Translations under genes and position numbers: made by a program
The notes under the pieces: generated by a model
Seen by the model: the letters and a program-made list of their open reading frames with translations, nothing else
Told to the model about the DNA's origin: nothing
Databases searched by the model: none
Assembly: GCF_007197735.1 (NCBI RefSeq)
Contig: NZ_CP041637.1
Span: 186,001-250,000, forward strand
Length of the DNA: 64,000 nucleotides
Direction: 5' to 3'
Source of the DNA: Formosa sediminum
GTDB lineage: Bacteria > Bacteroidota > Bacteroidia > Flavobacteriales > Flavobacteriaceae
In this document: positions 25,491 to 35,086 of the stretch, one piece after another
Layout: every line of letters begins with the position of its first letter
Numbering within the stretch: position 1 is the stretch's first letter

Positions 25491-26408
25491 TTAATGTTTA
25501 ACTTCTAACTCGTAATATTTAACTTTCGCATAGGCACCTTCATCTCGCGATTGAAAATAGTTACCCGCTTTAAAATAGTTTTCAAAGATGCCCCATCTTC
25601 TCATACTGACATCTTCGTATACTGCATATTCATTTTTATTTAGAACAACAACCATTTTACCGTCCGAAATTTTAACTTCTAATATAAACTTTCCAAAGCC
25701 TACTTCTTGATCGAATGTATGCCCTTCGTCATCATCCCATGCATCTTCATGCAATAACTCTTCGTCTGTAGCACTAAGGTTTTTTAGTTTTTTAGTTTTT
25801 ACTCGTATCTTACCGTCTTGCCAATATATTTTTAATATTGGTGGCGCATTGTTATCTTTTTGTCCGATTAAATCGCGCTGTTCATTAGTTAATCTACCAT
25901 GAATTTGCATGATGATTACTTTATGATATTTACCATCAGAACCTTTCGATACATCTTCCATGGCCAATTTACCACGCATATATGCACCGTCTGCAAATGT
26001 CCAATTGGTATTATTATCTCCTGGAACCATTTGTTCGCGTAGTTCTGATCTGGTATATTTAGTATTTGCTGTAGTAGCATCACTTGGGTATGAATAAAAT
26101 ACTAAAGCACCGTTTACAGAATCATTATACATATAAGGGATTAACCGCTCATCGGTCGCATAATTTAAAATCTCTGGTGGCTCAATATTCATAGCTCCAC
26201 CTTTTGCATTACGCTCTGGTGTGGTTACACTCCAATGACTTAGATCTATCTTTGGTAATTTATATTTTTTCTTCTTTTTATTCTTTTTCTCAGTTTTGGA
26301 AGATGAATCTGTAGCGCTACTTGTCTTTTCTTGACAAGTAGCGTTAACAGAAAGAAAAACTATCACTAATAATCCTAATATTTCTTTGCGGAAGTTTTTC
26401 ATAATCAA
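25491..26408 (-). CDS. PL7 alginate lyase, lipoprotein
   Basis: 305 residues. The signal peptide carries a lipobox (NATC, Cys25), so the enzyme is likely surface- or membrane-anchored. A Lys-rich linker (about 38-50) precedes the PL7 jelly roll. All three hallmark motifs are present: RSELRE (120-125), QIH (168-170) and YFKAGNYFQ (278-286), which hold the catalytic Arg, Gln, His and Tyr. QIH is usually read as favouring poly-guluronate or mixed blocks. The enzyme cuts alginate by beta-elimination to unsaturated oligomers for SusCD. Last gene of the SusC unit; no terminator separates it from the GntR gene. Confidence 0.95.
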   Translation of the reverse strand: MIMKNFRKEILGLLVIVFLSVNATCQEKTSSATDSSSKTEKKNKKKKKYKLPKIDLSHWSVTTPERNAKGGAMNIEPPEILNYATDERLIPYMYNDSVNGALVFYSYPSDATTANTKYTRSELREQMVPGDNNTNWTFADGAYMRGKLAMEDVSKGSDGKYHKVIIMQIHGRLTNEQRDLIGQKDNNAPPILKIYWQDGKIRVKTKKLKNLSATDEELLHEDAWDDDEGHTFDQEVGFGKFILEVKISDGKMVVVLNKNEYAVYEDVSMRRWGIFENYFKAGNYFQSRDEGAYAKVKYYELEVKH

Positions 26409-26413
26409 CCTTA

Positions 26414-27349
26414 TTATTCTACTGGATAAACTTTAACGTTGTCTATATATAACTCATCGTTAGTAATAGCATACATTAAAATTGATATCTCACCTGTTGC
26501 GTTTGAAGAAAATACTTGTTTAACTGTTGCGAAGTTACCTTTACCATTAGCTTCTGCTCCTGTTATACTTACAATAGGAGTACTAGCTGCAGCTACAGCA
26601 GCATCGTCATAATACCCATCTAATATACTTACTATTACGCGGTCTCCTCCTTCGATATCTTCATTATCTGTCTTAATAGCATATTCATATTCCAACACAT
26701 AATTTGTATTAGCAGACACATATATTGGTTGATAACCATATCTTGTGTTACTACTTAATAACGGACCTGCAGAGGTAGTACTTGTATATTTTGCACCTGC
26801 TGTTTTGCTTTCTCCAGAATCTGTACCATCATACAGTAATGGCGAACCGTCTGAACTTGCATTAAATGCACTTGTTGAACAATCTGTACATTTAGATGGT
26901 TTCCAACCACTTGTTCCTCCATCAAAATCACCATTAATAATCTCTGGATAAATTGCTGCAGGAACTTCAGGTTCTACAACTTCAATTTCCATTGTATAAG
27001 TGTCTGATTTACCTAATTTATCTGTTGCTGTAAGTGTAATTGTATACACACCTTCGTCTGGATATGTATTTAGACCATCTACTGTTGTTCCTGTATTACC
27101 ATCTCCATAATCCCAAACATAATCTGTTGCACTAGACGATGTGTTTGAGAAATCGTAAGTTAAATAGTCTGAAGTTACATTAGCTGTAAAACTTGCTGAA
27201 GGCGGTGTTAAATCTTCTTGAGAGTTAGCTTCTGGCAAATCAAATTCTAAGGCATCTATTGTTGGGTCGCATGCTGTAAACGAAAGGCTTACCGCAAGCG
27301 CTAAGGCTGTTACACCCGTTCCGATTATATATTTTCTTAAATTAATCAT
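26414..27349 (-). CDS. PKD-domain lipoprotein, probable alginate-binding SusE-like protein
   Basis: 311 residues. Lipobox FTAC (Cys27). A PKD domain at about 45-130 has DYVWDYGDGNTGTT and YTITLTATDKLG. A C-terminal beta-sandwich (about 135-311) has NGDFDGGTSGWKP and a final LYIDNVKVYPVE, the look of a CBM4/9-type carbohydrate-binding module. It has no catalytic motif. It lies between SusD and PL7 in the same unit (5 bp before PL7, 30 bp after SusD), the place of a SusE/F-type surface glycan-binding protein. Confidence 0.85.
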   Translation of the reverse strand: MINLRKYIIGTGVTALALAVSLSFTACDPTIDALEFDLPEANSQEDLTPPSASFTANVTSDYLTYDFSNTSSSATDYVWDYGDGNTGTTVDGLNTYPDEGVYTITLTATDKLGKSDTYTMEIEVVEPEVPAAIYPEIINGDFDGGTSGWKPSKCTDCSTSAFNASSDGSPLLYDGTDSGESKTAGAKYTSTTSAGPLLSSNTRYGYQPIYVSANTNYVLEYEYAIKTDNEDIEGGDRVIVSILDGYYDDAAVAAASTPIVSITGAEANGKGNFATVKQVFSSNATGEISILMYAITNDELYIDNVKVYPVE

Positions 27350-27379
27350 TGTTTTTTTGTCTTTTAATTAATAAATTAA

Positions 27380-28837
27380 TTAGTATCCTGGGTTTTGATA
27401 CATTACACCTTGACTAAGATTTATTTCGTTTTGCGGAATAGGCAGTAATAAATCTGTTGAAGTAAAAGTAAATCCGTTAGCTGCTGCAAAAGCTGATAAT
27501 GTTGATTGCGCTTCATTAAAACGAACTAAATCATAAAATCTTTGATTTTCAAAAGCTAACTCTACACGTCTCTCTACTAATAAAGCATCTTTAGTAAGTC
27601 TTGTTGGGCGGTCTTCAAAACCTGCTCTTGAGCGTACTTCCATATAAGAATCTATGGCTGATGCACTAGTAGTTTCTTCTGCACCTGCTAAAATAGCTTC
27701 AGCGTGCATTAGTAAAATATCTGCATAACGTAACACTATCCAGTCGTTACCTGCTAACTGAGGTAAACCTGCAAACGTTTGTCCGTCGCTTCCTCCAGTT
27801 TCACCATCAGGGAAGTATTTACCAACTTGGTATCTAATTGTTCCTCCAAATAAAGTAAGAGGATCTTCTCTATAAGATACTTCTGTTCTATTTCCTCCAA
27901 ATTCATCAATAGCAGCTTTAACATCTGTAGTTGCATAATTTACACCACTAGTATGTCCTACAGCGTTCATAAATTCTGCAGAGAAAATTTGACTATTATC
28001 TTGAATACCACTATTGTATCCGATAGCAAAAATAACTTCGTCATTTAATTCTGAATAGAATACATCATAAAAATCATCTAATAATCTGTAATCACCACTA
28101 GACATTATGTCTTCACATAAAACTTGTGCTTTAGAATATTCTGGACTATCTAAAGATAAATATACTTTAGCTAATAATCCTTTTGCTGCATCTTTAGATG
28201 CTCTAGTTTTATAACCGTGATCTGCGATACCTGATACTGCAGCTTCTAAATCTGAAATAATTAAGTCGTATATAATACTAGTATCTACTCTTGTGAATTG
28301 AGTTTCTACATCTGAAGGGTCTACAACTTTATCAATTAAAGGTAAATCTCCAAATAAACGTACCAAATTAAAATATGAGTAAGCTCTTAAAAATTTTGCT
28401 TCACCTTCTAAAGCAGCATATGTTGCTTCATCCTCTACAACATCTAAATTTTCTAATATTACATTAGCTCTATAAATAGTTTCAAAACTACTTGTGTAAT
28501 AATTTAACACAAAGTTATTTGTTGGCAATACGGCAAAACTTTCCATTTGCCCTGCATCTGAAGCGTCTTCAGAATCAGGACTTTTGGTACTTGTATTGTC
28601 TGTACGCATTTCTGTTACGTAAAACTCCCACTGTACACCGTGGTTATCGTCTTTACTACTACTATTAATTCCTTTAATACCAGCATAAACACCAATTAAT
28701 CCAGTTTCTAACTCTTCTGCAGAATTATAGTAGTTGTCTGTTGTAATAGACGAACTTGGGGTTGGGTCTAGAAAGTCGCTACATGAAATGAAGACACTCC
28801 CCATTAACATAAAAGCGATATATTTGAAATATTTCAT
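27380..28837 (-). CDS. susD: SusD-like (RagB) outer-membrane glycan-binding lipoprotein
   Basis: 485 residues. Lipobox FISC (Cys19), then FLDPTPSSSITTDNYYNSAEEL, the classic SusD N-terminus. TPR-like helices follow (LRAYSYFNLVRLFGDLPL, AKGLLAKVYL), then the conserved C-terminal RYADILLMHAEA, ERRVELAFENQRFYDLVRF and LLPIPQNEINLSQG. It binds alginate oligomers and caps the SusC channel. It is 32 bp after SusC. Confidence 0.96.
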   Translation of the reverse strand: MKYFKYIAFMLMGSVFISCSDFLDPTPSSSITTDNYYNSAEELETGLIGVYAGIKGINSSSKDDNHGVQWEFYVTEMRTDNTSTKSPDSEDASDAGQMESFAVLPTNNFVLNYYTSSFETIYRANVILENLDVVEDEATYAALEGEAKFLRAYSYFNLVRLFGDLPLIDKVVDPSDVETQFTRVDTSIIYDLIISDLEAAVSGIADHGYKTRASKDAAKGLLAKVYLSLDSPEYSKAQVLCEDIMSSGDYRLLDDFYDVFYSELNDEVIFAIGYNSGIQDNSQIFSAEFMNAVGHTSGVNYATTDVKAAIDEFGGNRTEVSYREDPLTLFGGTIRYQVGKYFPDGETGGSDGQTFAGLPQLAGNDWIVLRYADILLMHAEAILAGAEETTSASAIDSYMEVRSRAGFEDRPTRLTKDALLVERRVELAFENQRFYDLVRFNEAQSTLSAFAAANGFTFTSTDLLLPIPQNEINLSQGVMYQNPGY

Positions 28838-28869
28838 AATATTATTTTGTTAAATCGTTAAAAAATGTA

Positions 28870-31800
28870 TTAAAAATCTAAGTTTAAACCAAGAGATATA
28901 GTACTATATATTGGCGATCCACCTCTTTGGTATCCTGATTGAGTAGGACTTGTTTTATCAAGTGCTTCAGGGTTCCATCCTGTATAGTTATCTGCAGTTT
29001 CGTAAATTAAATTTTGACCTGTAGCATAAACTCTTAATCCTGAAAGTTTAAGTTTATCTAAAGTTTCACTTGGGAAGTTATACCCAATATTAACGTTTCT
29101 TAAAGCAATGTAAGAAGCATCTTGTACAATACTATTAGTAAAATATTTATCTACTAAGAATTCTTGATCTGGAGTTCCTTCTAAGATTGTTCTGTTGTTA
29201 TTGTTACTAAACAAGTAGTGGTCTGCAATGTTTCTAACTTCTGCTCCATGAGAACCTTGGAACATGAAAGAGAAATCGAAGTTACCTAAACTAAATTCGT
29301 TAGTAAAACTCCAAATTAATTCTGGATAAGGGTTTCCTAATACGGTTTTATCTTCTTCGTCTAAAACACCATCACCGTTTAAATCTTTAACATATACTAA
29401 ACCTGACTGTGCACCAACGTGTCTGTATGGTCTATCTAAATATTCTAATGGAATTTCTTTATCTACTACATATCCGTAGAATTGAGAAATAGGTTGTCCT
29501 TCTAAGTTAATCCATTCTGCAGGTCTACTTGGATCTAAACTTGTAATCTGACCGTCAGAGTCTGCAAAATCTACTAATGTGTTTTTGTTTGTTGTTGCAA
29601 TAACAGTAGTACTCCAGCTAAATTTCTCTGAACTAATATTTTTAGTTCTTAACTCAAATTCCCATCCTTCATTTTTAACTTCTCCTAAATTTACTAAAGC
29701 CCCCTCAAAACCTGTTGTGACTGATATTGGGTTGTTAAGTAATAATTGGTCACTAGTTCTTTGATACCAATCTATAGAACCTGTAATTCTATTGTTTAGT
29801 AATCCAAAATCAATACCTGGGTTGATTTCTACTAAACGCTCCCATTTTAATCCTGGGTTTGCAATGTTTACTGGAGAGAATCCTGCTGTGATAGAACCAT
29901 CTACTGCATAACTATTTCCTGCGGCTCCTAATAAAGCTAAATATGGATAGTAATCTACTAAGATGTTACCTGTACTTAAAGTAGCTTCACTACCGTTAGC
30001 ATCTGGATCTGTTGCACCGGTATTTAAACGGTCGTTACCTGTAACACCATAACTAACTCTAAACTTAAGGTTATTAATTACATCACTTTCAGACATAAAG
30101 TCTTCTTTTGCAATGTTCCATCCTACAGATGCTGCTGGGAAGTTACCATATTTATAGTCTGAACCAAATATTGAACTACCATCACGTCTCATACTAAAAG
30201 ATGCTAAGTATTTATTATCAAAAGCATAAGTAAGTCTGGCAACATAAGAAATACCACGTTTTTGCCATTCAAATCCATCAAATTCTGAAATTGCTGTAGC
30301 GTTAGTAATTTCCATTACTACGTCGTTAGTAAATCCTGTTCCTTTAAACCCTGAGTAAAAATAGTTTCTACTTTCAATAGACGTACCTAAAGTAGCACCT
30401 ATATCATGCTTACCAAGTGATTTATTAAAGTTTAAGAAGTTATCAAAAATTAAGTAATTATCTTTTTGAGAAATTTCTTGCATATAAGCATCTGTGATAC
30501 TCTCTCTAGCTTGCGTTCCCATATAATCAAATCTTCGTGTATCGTTATAAGAACCTGACAAAGAAGATTTAAATGATAATCCTTCTAAAATTTCATATTG
30601 TCCGTAAAAACTTCCATATAATTGGAATTTTTTGTCTGTTCTGTTACGCTCTACAATTCTTGCATAAGGGTTAGAGTTGTTACTGTTTCCTATGTTTGTT
30701 AAGATATCGTTAATTTGTCCGTCTCCATCTAAATCAAATATTGTAAAGTGATCTTGTCTTGCATAATCCCCTACTTTTAAATCTTTATAAGCTCCATTTG
30801 GATCTACATATTGTAGAGACTGTTCTGTATGGTAAATTGGTAACCATGGTTGGTGTCTAGCAACGTTATGAATGTTTTCAGAAAAACGTCTTCTATTCGT
30901 ATAAGAAGGACTAAAGTTAGCTCCAATACTAATTTTATCATTTAGTTTACTATCTAATTTTAATCTAGCACCAATCTTTTTATAATTATCTACTAACATT
31001 ACCCCTTCGTCTTCTGAATAGTTCATGCTGACAGTAAATTTTGTCTTATCATTACCTCCTCTAATAGATAAAGAGTGGTTAGTAATTGTACCGTCTTCAA
31101 AAAACACATCTTGCCAAGAACGGTCTGTTCCTATTTGTAATTGTGCTTGTGTATATTGTGATATCACACCGTTTTCTTCCATTTGCATATCTGCCCAACC
31201 TTGAGTTGTAAACCCATAAGCGTCACTTTTTCTAGCAGATTTCATACCAGTAAATGTACTGTAGTTAACTCTTGTTTTTCCAGCAACTCCAGATTTCATA
31301 CTAATCATGATAATACCATTTGACCCTTTAGAACCATAAATAGAAGAAGAAGCTGCATCTTTTAAAATCTCAAAAGACTCTACATCATTCATGTTTAAAG
31401 ACCCTAAAAAGCTTGAATCTACAATAATACCATCTACAACGATTAATGGCGTAGAATCTCCAGCCATAGAACCAACCCCTCTAATAGTAATGGTTGGAGC
31501 AGCTCCTGCCTCACCGTCTGTAGATTGAATGTTTACCCCAGACACTTGACCAACTAAGGCATCATCTACCCTTGATACTGCAATTTGATCAAGATCTTCA
31601 TTTACTACTTTTGATACGGAACCTGTAACGTGTGATTTTTTTTGAGTACCATAACCAATTACGACTACCTCATCAAGTTCACTTAAATCTTCTTCTAACG
31701 TTACAGTTAATGTTTTACTATCACCAACAGTTACCAGCTTGGTAACAAATCCTATGTAAGAAAAATGTAACACCTCTCCCGCTTCAACTTCTAAAGAGAA

Positions 31801-31974
31801 ATTTCCGTCAAAATCTGTAGATGTACCTCTTGATGTTCCTACAACCAGGACATTTGCCCCTGGAATTGGAGCACCTAGTGCGTCTGTAACGACACCTGTA
31901 ACTACATCCTGTGCAAACAACGCTGTGTTAAGCAACAGAACTACATACAATACTAATTGTTTTTTCAAATTCAT
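28870..31974 (-). CDS. susC: SusC-like TonB-dependent glycan importer
   Basis: About 1034 residues from the ATG at 31974 (MNLKKQLV); the upstream ATG at 32007 would add 11 unlikely residues. Signal peptide, then a carboxypeptidase-regulatory domain (VTGVVTDALGAPIPGANVLV). The TonB box/plug region has EVVVIGYGTQKKSHVTGSVSKV, SIYGSKGSNGIIMISMK. The barrel follows, ending SLGLNLDF. It imports alginate oligosaccharides released by PL7, with SusD. It is the first gene of the unit and its promoter holds three operators at 32239-32274. Confidence 0.96.
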   Translation of the reverse strand: MNLKKQLVLYVVLLLNTALFAQDVVTGVVTDALGAPIPGANVLVVGTSRGTSTDFDGNFSLEVEAGEVLHFSYIGFVTKLVTVGDSKTLTVTLEEDLSELDEVVVIGYGTQKKSHVTGSVSKVVNEDLDQIAVSRVDDALVGQVSGVNIQSTDGEAGAAPTITIRGVGSMAGDSTPLIVVDGIIVDSSFLGSLNMNDVESFEILKDAASSSIYGSKGSNGIIMISMKSGVAGKTRVNYSTFTGMKSARKSDAYGFTTQGWADMQMEENGVISQYTQAQLQIGTDRSWQDVFFEDGTITNHSLSIRGGNDKTKFTVSMNYSEDEGVMLVDNYKKIGARLKLDSKLNDKISIGANFSPSYTNRRRFSENIHNVARHQPWLPIYHTEQSLQYVDPNGAYKDLKVGDYARQDHFTIFDLDGDGQINDILTNIGNSNNSNPYARIVERNRTDKKFQLYGSFYGQYEILEGLSFKSSLSGSYNDTRRFDYMGTQARESITDAYMQEISQKDNYLIFDNFLNFNKSLGKHDIGATLGTSIESRNYFYSGFKGTGFTNDVVMEITNATAISEFDGFEWQKRGISYVARLTYAFDNKYLASFSMRRDGSSIFGSDYKYGNFPAASVGWNIAKEDFMSESDVINNLKFRVSYGVTGNDRLNTGATDPDANGSEATLSTGNILVDYYPYLALLGAAGNSYAVDGSITAGFSPVNIANPGLKWERLVEINPGIDFGLLNNRITGSIDWYQRTSDQLLLNNPISVTTGFEGALVNLGEVKNEGWEFELRTKNISSEKFSWSTTVIATTNKNTLVDFADSDGQITSLDPSRPAEWINLEGQPISQFYGYVVDKEIPLEYLDRPYRHVGAQSGLVYVKDLNGDGVLDEEDKTVLGNPYPELIWSFTNEFSLGNFDFSFMFQGSHGAEVRNIADHYLFSNNNNRTILEGTPDQEFLVDKYFTNSIVQDASYIALRNVNIGYNFPSETLDKLKLSGLRVYATGQNLIYETADNYTGWNPEALDKTSPTQSGYQRGGSPIYSTISLGLNLDF

Positions 31975-32238
31975 TTGTTGTTGTTTTAATAAATAATAAT
32001 TTAGCATTTAGTTAGAACATTTTTAAAAAACACTATTCATTTTTTTATAAAAACAGCTAACATTTAAAACGTCCACTTAGCAATTTAACATTGATAATCA
32101 ATTTTAATTTTCACTAAATTTTACCTTAACGCTAACAAGTTTTACTCCCTTTTAAGGAAGTTTAACTCCAAAAGAAAAGCATTTTTCCTTTACTGTCATT
32201 TAAAAAAAACGAATAAGAACTAACCTTTTTTATTTGTT

Positions 32239-32280
32239 TGGTATACCAGATTGGTTACCCAGTTTGGTTACCCAAATATA
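32239..32280 (-). promoter_or_regulatory. SusC promoter: three tandem 13-bp-spaced GntR operators and -7 box
   Basis: TGGTATACCA (32239-32248, a perfect palindrome) is followed by two copies of TGGTTACCCA (32252-32261, 32265-32274); starts are exactly 13 bp apart. On the minus strand the -7 box TATATTTG (32273-32280) overlaps the last operator by two bases. Bound repressor would sit on the transcription start and just downstream of it. The two right-hand copies have a GGT-T-ACC core, one base shorter than the palindrome. The site is 265 bp upstream of the SusC ATG, giving a long leader. Confidence 0.8.
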
Positions 32281-32312
32281 TATTAATTATTTGTTAAAAA
32301 AAAACCATTTCG

Positions 32313-32358
32313 CAAAAAAAAGCACCTTTTAATGTTAAATATTAAAAAGCGCTTTTTA
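32313..32358 (-). terminator. Terminator after PL17 gene
   Basis: On the minus strand, a hairpin pairing AAAAAGC with GCTTTTT plus an inner TTTTTAAT/ATTAAAA arm is followed by a run of T. It separates the PL17 unit from the SusC promoter. Confidence 0.7.
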
Positions 32359-32428
32359 TTTAAAGTCTATTTATTCGAAATAGACAATTATCTTATAAAT
32401 AAGACTATTTTTTAAACTAAACTATTTA

Positions 32429-34663
32429 TTATAATTTGTTAAAATAATAGACTCCAGTCCAACTATAAGTTTTACCTCCTATTGCGATACTATGTTTATC
32501 GGTTTTAGAGGCATTAGAATTTGCCATAATAAACACGTACGTATGACCATTTTTTAAAGTAAGCTCTACTGCAGAATATGCTTTAGAACTTTGTAAAACT
32601 TTTAATGCTTTAACGTTAGAAAATGCGTTTTTAGCCAATTCACTAACCGTACTATAACTACCATGAGTTTCTATGACAGAAGCAAATAAAGCATTGTCCG
32701 TATTTTTCCTAACAATAAACACTGGATCTGGTCTTAAATTATATTCAGGATCATTTGCTCCTATACGTCCAAAGATTAACTTATCACTTTGGGAAGTGGT
32801 AGTGGTTAAAGAATAGAATGTATTATTATTTCTCCATGTTAGCGTTGCAGACTCATTTTTAGAACCCCCTTCACCTTCTTTCCATAAATGCTGATAACCA
32901 TGAGCTTTGCCTAAAGTATGTAAAGTCTCATCTTTATTATAGTTAAAATCTGCTGAGATAATTTGTCCGAAATAATAGAAAGGCAAATCGAATTGATGTT
33001 TGGCATCTGCATTAACTTGCATTAAATCTAATACCACAGGTTGCTCGAAATCTGAATGGTTTAACATAACCATAGTACGCTGTAGTAAAGTACCTGGATA
33101 GGCATTTTTTTCTTTAGCACTTACAATTTGGATATCTGGATTTTTTACATCAAAAACATACATGTCTGAATGATGCTTGCTTCCGATCTCATAATCTCCA
33201 TTAAAATGAGACGTTTCATCTTGAATAATAGTATTATGTGCAATGGTTTGTTTTGCCCAAGTCTTATTTTCTTTTAAATAGCCTCCACCATTTTTCTGTT
33301 CGATGTTAACAAAACGTGCTAAACCGTAATCTTGAAACAGCTCTTCGCCTTCATGAAATAGCGAAAAAGACAATTTATCATAATGCCCATGACTTAATCC
33401 TTGAGCAGCATTTTTCATAACTAATGTAAAAGCATCGTGCTTTGTAGATCTTAAAATTCCGATTGCACCTTCATCACCATTTGCACCATCTGTTAGCAAT
33501 ATTGATTTCTTTTCAAAAGGCGTTGCTTTACCTTCACGTACACCAATTGCAACAGCTAAACCTGTCTGATCTAATTGTACACGCCCCTGTTCTTTTGCTA
33601 TAGACAATAAACTTAGATCTTTATCACCATAATAATATGCAATATCTACAGCAGACACAAGAGACTCTGTAAAGTAAGACATCCCTTTCTGTGAATCATT
33701 TAAGGCAAAAAACTCACCATCTTTATCTGTTAAGTTAAGCAATGCATCTACACCTTTTAGTAATACACCATTTTTATGCTCAAATGGTTTAATTTCTGGT
33801 TTCGCATTTTGTAATGCTTCTGCAAAAATCATAAACGGATACATTGCGTAACGTTGGTAATATGCACCCTCTGTATAATACCCATCTGGAGAAAAAGGTT
33901 CTTCTAAATTTGCTAAAAAGCCAGCTTTTTGTCCTTCAACAAAAATATCTCCACCATCATTATCTTTTCCTGCGTCTAATTTTAAATCTTTAATACCATA
34001 AAGTGCTCTATCTAATAATGCATCATCATCCATTACTAAAGCAATCATACCCACTGCAACATTACCCCAAGTACTGTGATTATGAATTCTATTAAAAAAT
34101 TGAGGTGTATCTACAGACAAGAAATCTGCCATTGGCTTAAATAATTTCTTTTCTAAATGTTTTACTTCTTTTTTAGATAGGTAGTCGTAAATACAATCGT
34201 AAGCCTGAGCTGTATAAACTAACCAGTTAGAATCATTTAAACATTGCCAAAATAATTTACCTCTTGCATAAGAGCGTTCTTGCGGATGTCTTGGTAATTC
34301 TGGGTATAAATCGGCATAAGCCATTAGCATTTCACGCACATATATTGCATATATCTTATCTCCTAAGATCTGATACAATACACCTGCTTCCTGCATCGTT
34401 AAATAATTTAATTTATGACGTACATGCGTATAACCTCCTGCCATATCCTTAGGAACTGGCACAAAAATACCTTTTTCAATTTCTGCATCAACTCTTGCTT
34501 TAACTTCTGCTAGAGTAGCATCAAACAAAGGTACTTTACCTAAATTAGCCTTAATATCTTTAACCCCTTGCTTGGTTAAGATTAAATTGGGATGTTCTTG
34601 AGAAAATCCACTTTGCGCGACTAACACACAACAAATTAAAACGATTCTTTTTAAATATAACAT
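32429..34663 (-). CDS. PL17 oligoalginate lyase (exolytic)
   Basis: 744 residues. Signal peptide to about 21. The alginate_lyase domain (about 60-380) has VPVPKDMAGGYTH, RGKLFWQCLNDSNWLVY, NRIHNHSTWGN (Asn195/His196) and GYYTEGAYYQRY. The heparinase II/III beta-sandwich (about 400-744) has GLSHGHYDKLSF. The whole resembles Alg17c of Saccharophagus, whose catalytic Asn/His/Tyr lie in these motifs. It removes unsaturated monouronate from oligoalginate in the periplasm. Second gene of its unit, 46 bp after the small unknown ORF, with operators ahead of both. Confidence 0.96.
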   Translation of the reverse strand: MLYLKRIVLICCVLVAQSGFSQEHPNLILTKQGVKDIKANLGKVPLFDATLAEVKARVDAEIEKGIFVPVPKDMAGGYTHVRHKLNYLTMQEAGVLYQILGDKIYAIYVREMLMAYADLYPELPRHPQERSYARGKLFWQCLNDSNWLVYTAQAYDCIYDYLSKKEVKHLEKKLFKPMADFLSVDTPQFFNRIHNHSTWGNVAVGMIALVMDDDALLDRALYGIKDLKLDAGKDNDGGDIFVEGQKAGFLANLEEPFSPDGYYTEGAYYQRYAMYPFMIFAEALQNAKPEIKPFEHKNGVLLKGVDALLNLTDKDGEFFALNDSQKGMSYFTESLVSAVDIAYYYGDKDLSLLSIAKEQGRVQLDQTGLAVAIGVREGKATPFEKKSILLTDGANGDEGAIGILRSTKHDAFTLVMKNAAQGLSHGHYDKLSFSLFHEGEELFQDYGLARFVNIEQKNGGGYLKENKTWAKQTIAHNTIIQDETSHFNGDYEIGSKHHSDMYVFDVKNPDIQIVSAKEKNAYPGTLLQRTMVMLNHSDFEQPVVLDLMQVNADAKHQFDLPFYYFGQIISADFNYNKDETLHTLGKAHGYQHLWKEGEGGSKNESATLTWRNNNTFYSLTTTTSQSDKLIFGRIGANDPEYNLRPDPVFIVRKNTDNALFASVIETHGSYSTVSELAKNAFSNVKALKVLQSSKAYSAVELTLKNGHTYVFIMANSNASKTDKHSIAIGGKTYSWTGVYYFNKL

Positions 34664-34709
34664 ATGACTTATTTACTTAATAATTTTAACAATCTACCTT
34701 ATTATACTT

Positions 34710-35051
34710 TTAAACCTCCAAACCTTTCAAAGCCAATTTTGTTTTTAAATTTAACTTAAGGCGTGCGATAACACCCTGAGGCATCTCTATTTTTAAATCT
34801 TCTAAGGATAATGCAAATAGACCTCCATGAGTTTGAGGCCCTTTTAAAACAAGTTCTGCAACTGTACACGAATGACTGGCTAAAGCATTTGATTGAATAC
34901 CGTTTGTAAACGCTGAATAAGGAGTTATTACAATATGTTGCACTATATTTTGCAACACAGATTGTGTACTATTATATGCTGTAAATATTCCTCCGGCTGT
35001 TAAGCATAACAGACATATATTAACGTATAGCGCATTAAGGCAAGACTGCAT
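34710..35051 (-). CDS. Unknown 113-residue protein in the PL17 unit
   Basis: First frame downstream of the operator-bearing promoter at 35087-35115. An N-terminal hydrophobic helix (about 8-30) suggests a membrane anchor or signal. The middle has a SHSC segment and the C-terminus is amphipathic with repeated Lys-Leu (ARLKLNLKTKLALKGLEV). It does not look like KdgF (no cupin His/Glu metal motif). No match to a known alginate family is recognised. Position in a regulated operon supports a real gene, yet composition is unusual and it could be a leader or decayed frame. Confidence 0.5.
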   Translation of the reverse strand: MQSCLNALYVNICLLCLTAGGIFTAYNSTQSVLQNIVQHIVITPYSAFTNGIQSNALASHSCTVAELVLKGPQTHGGLFALSLEDLKIEMPQGVIARLKLNLKTKLALKGLEV

Positions 35052-35086
35052 AGTTTGTTTGTTTATTTTTTGTGGGTATTAAAAAT

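Noticed and set aside
34710..35051. The small ORF before PL17 as KdgF
   Set aside because: No cupin metal-binding His/Glu pattern is visible, so the name is not supported.
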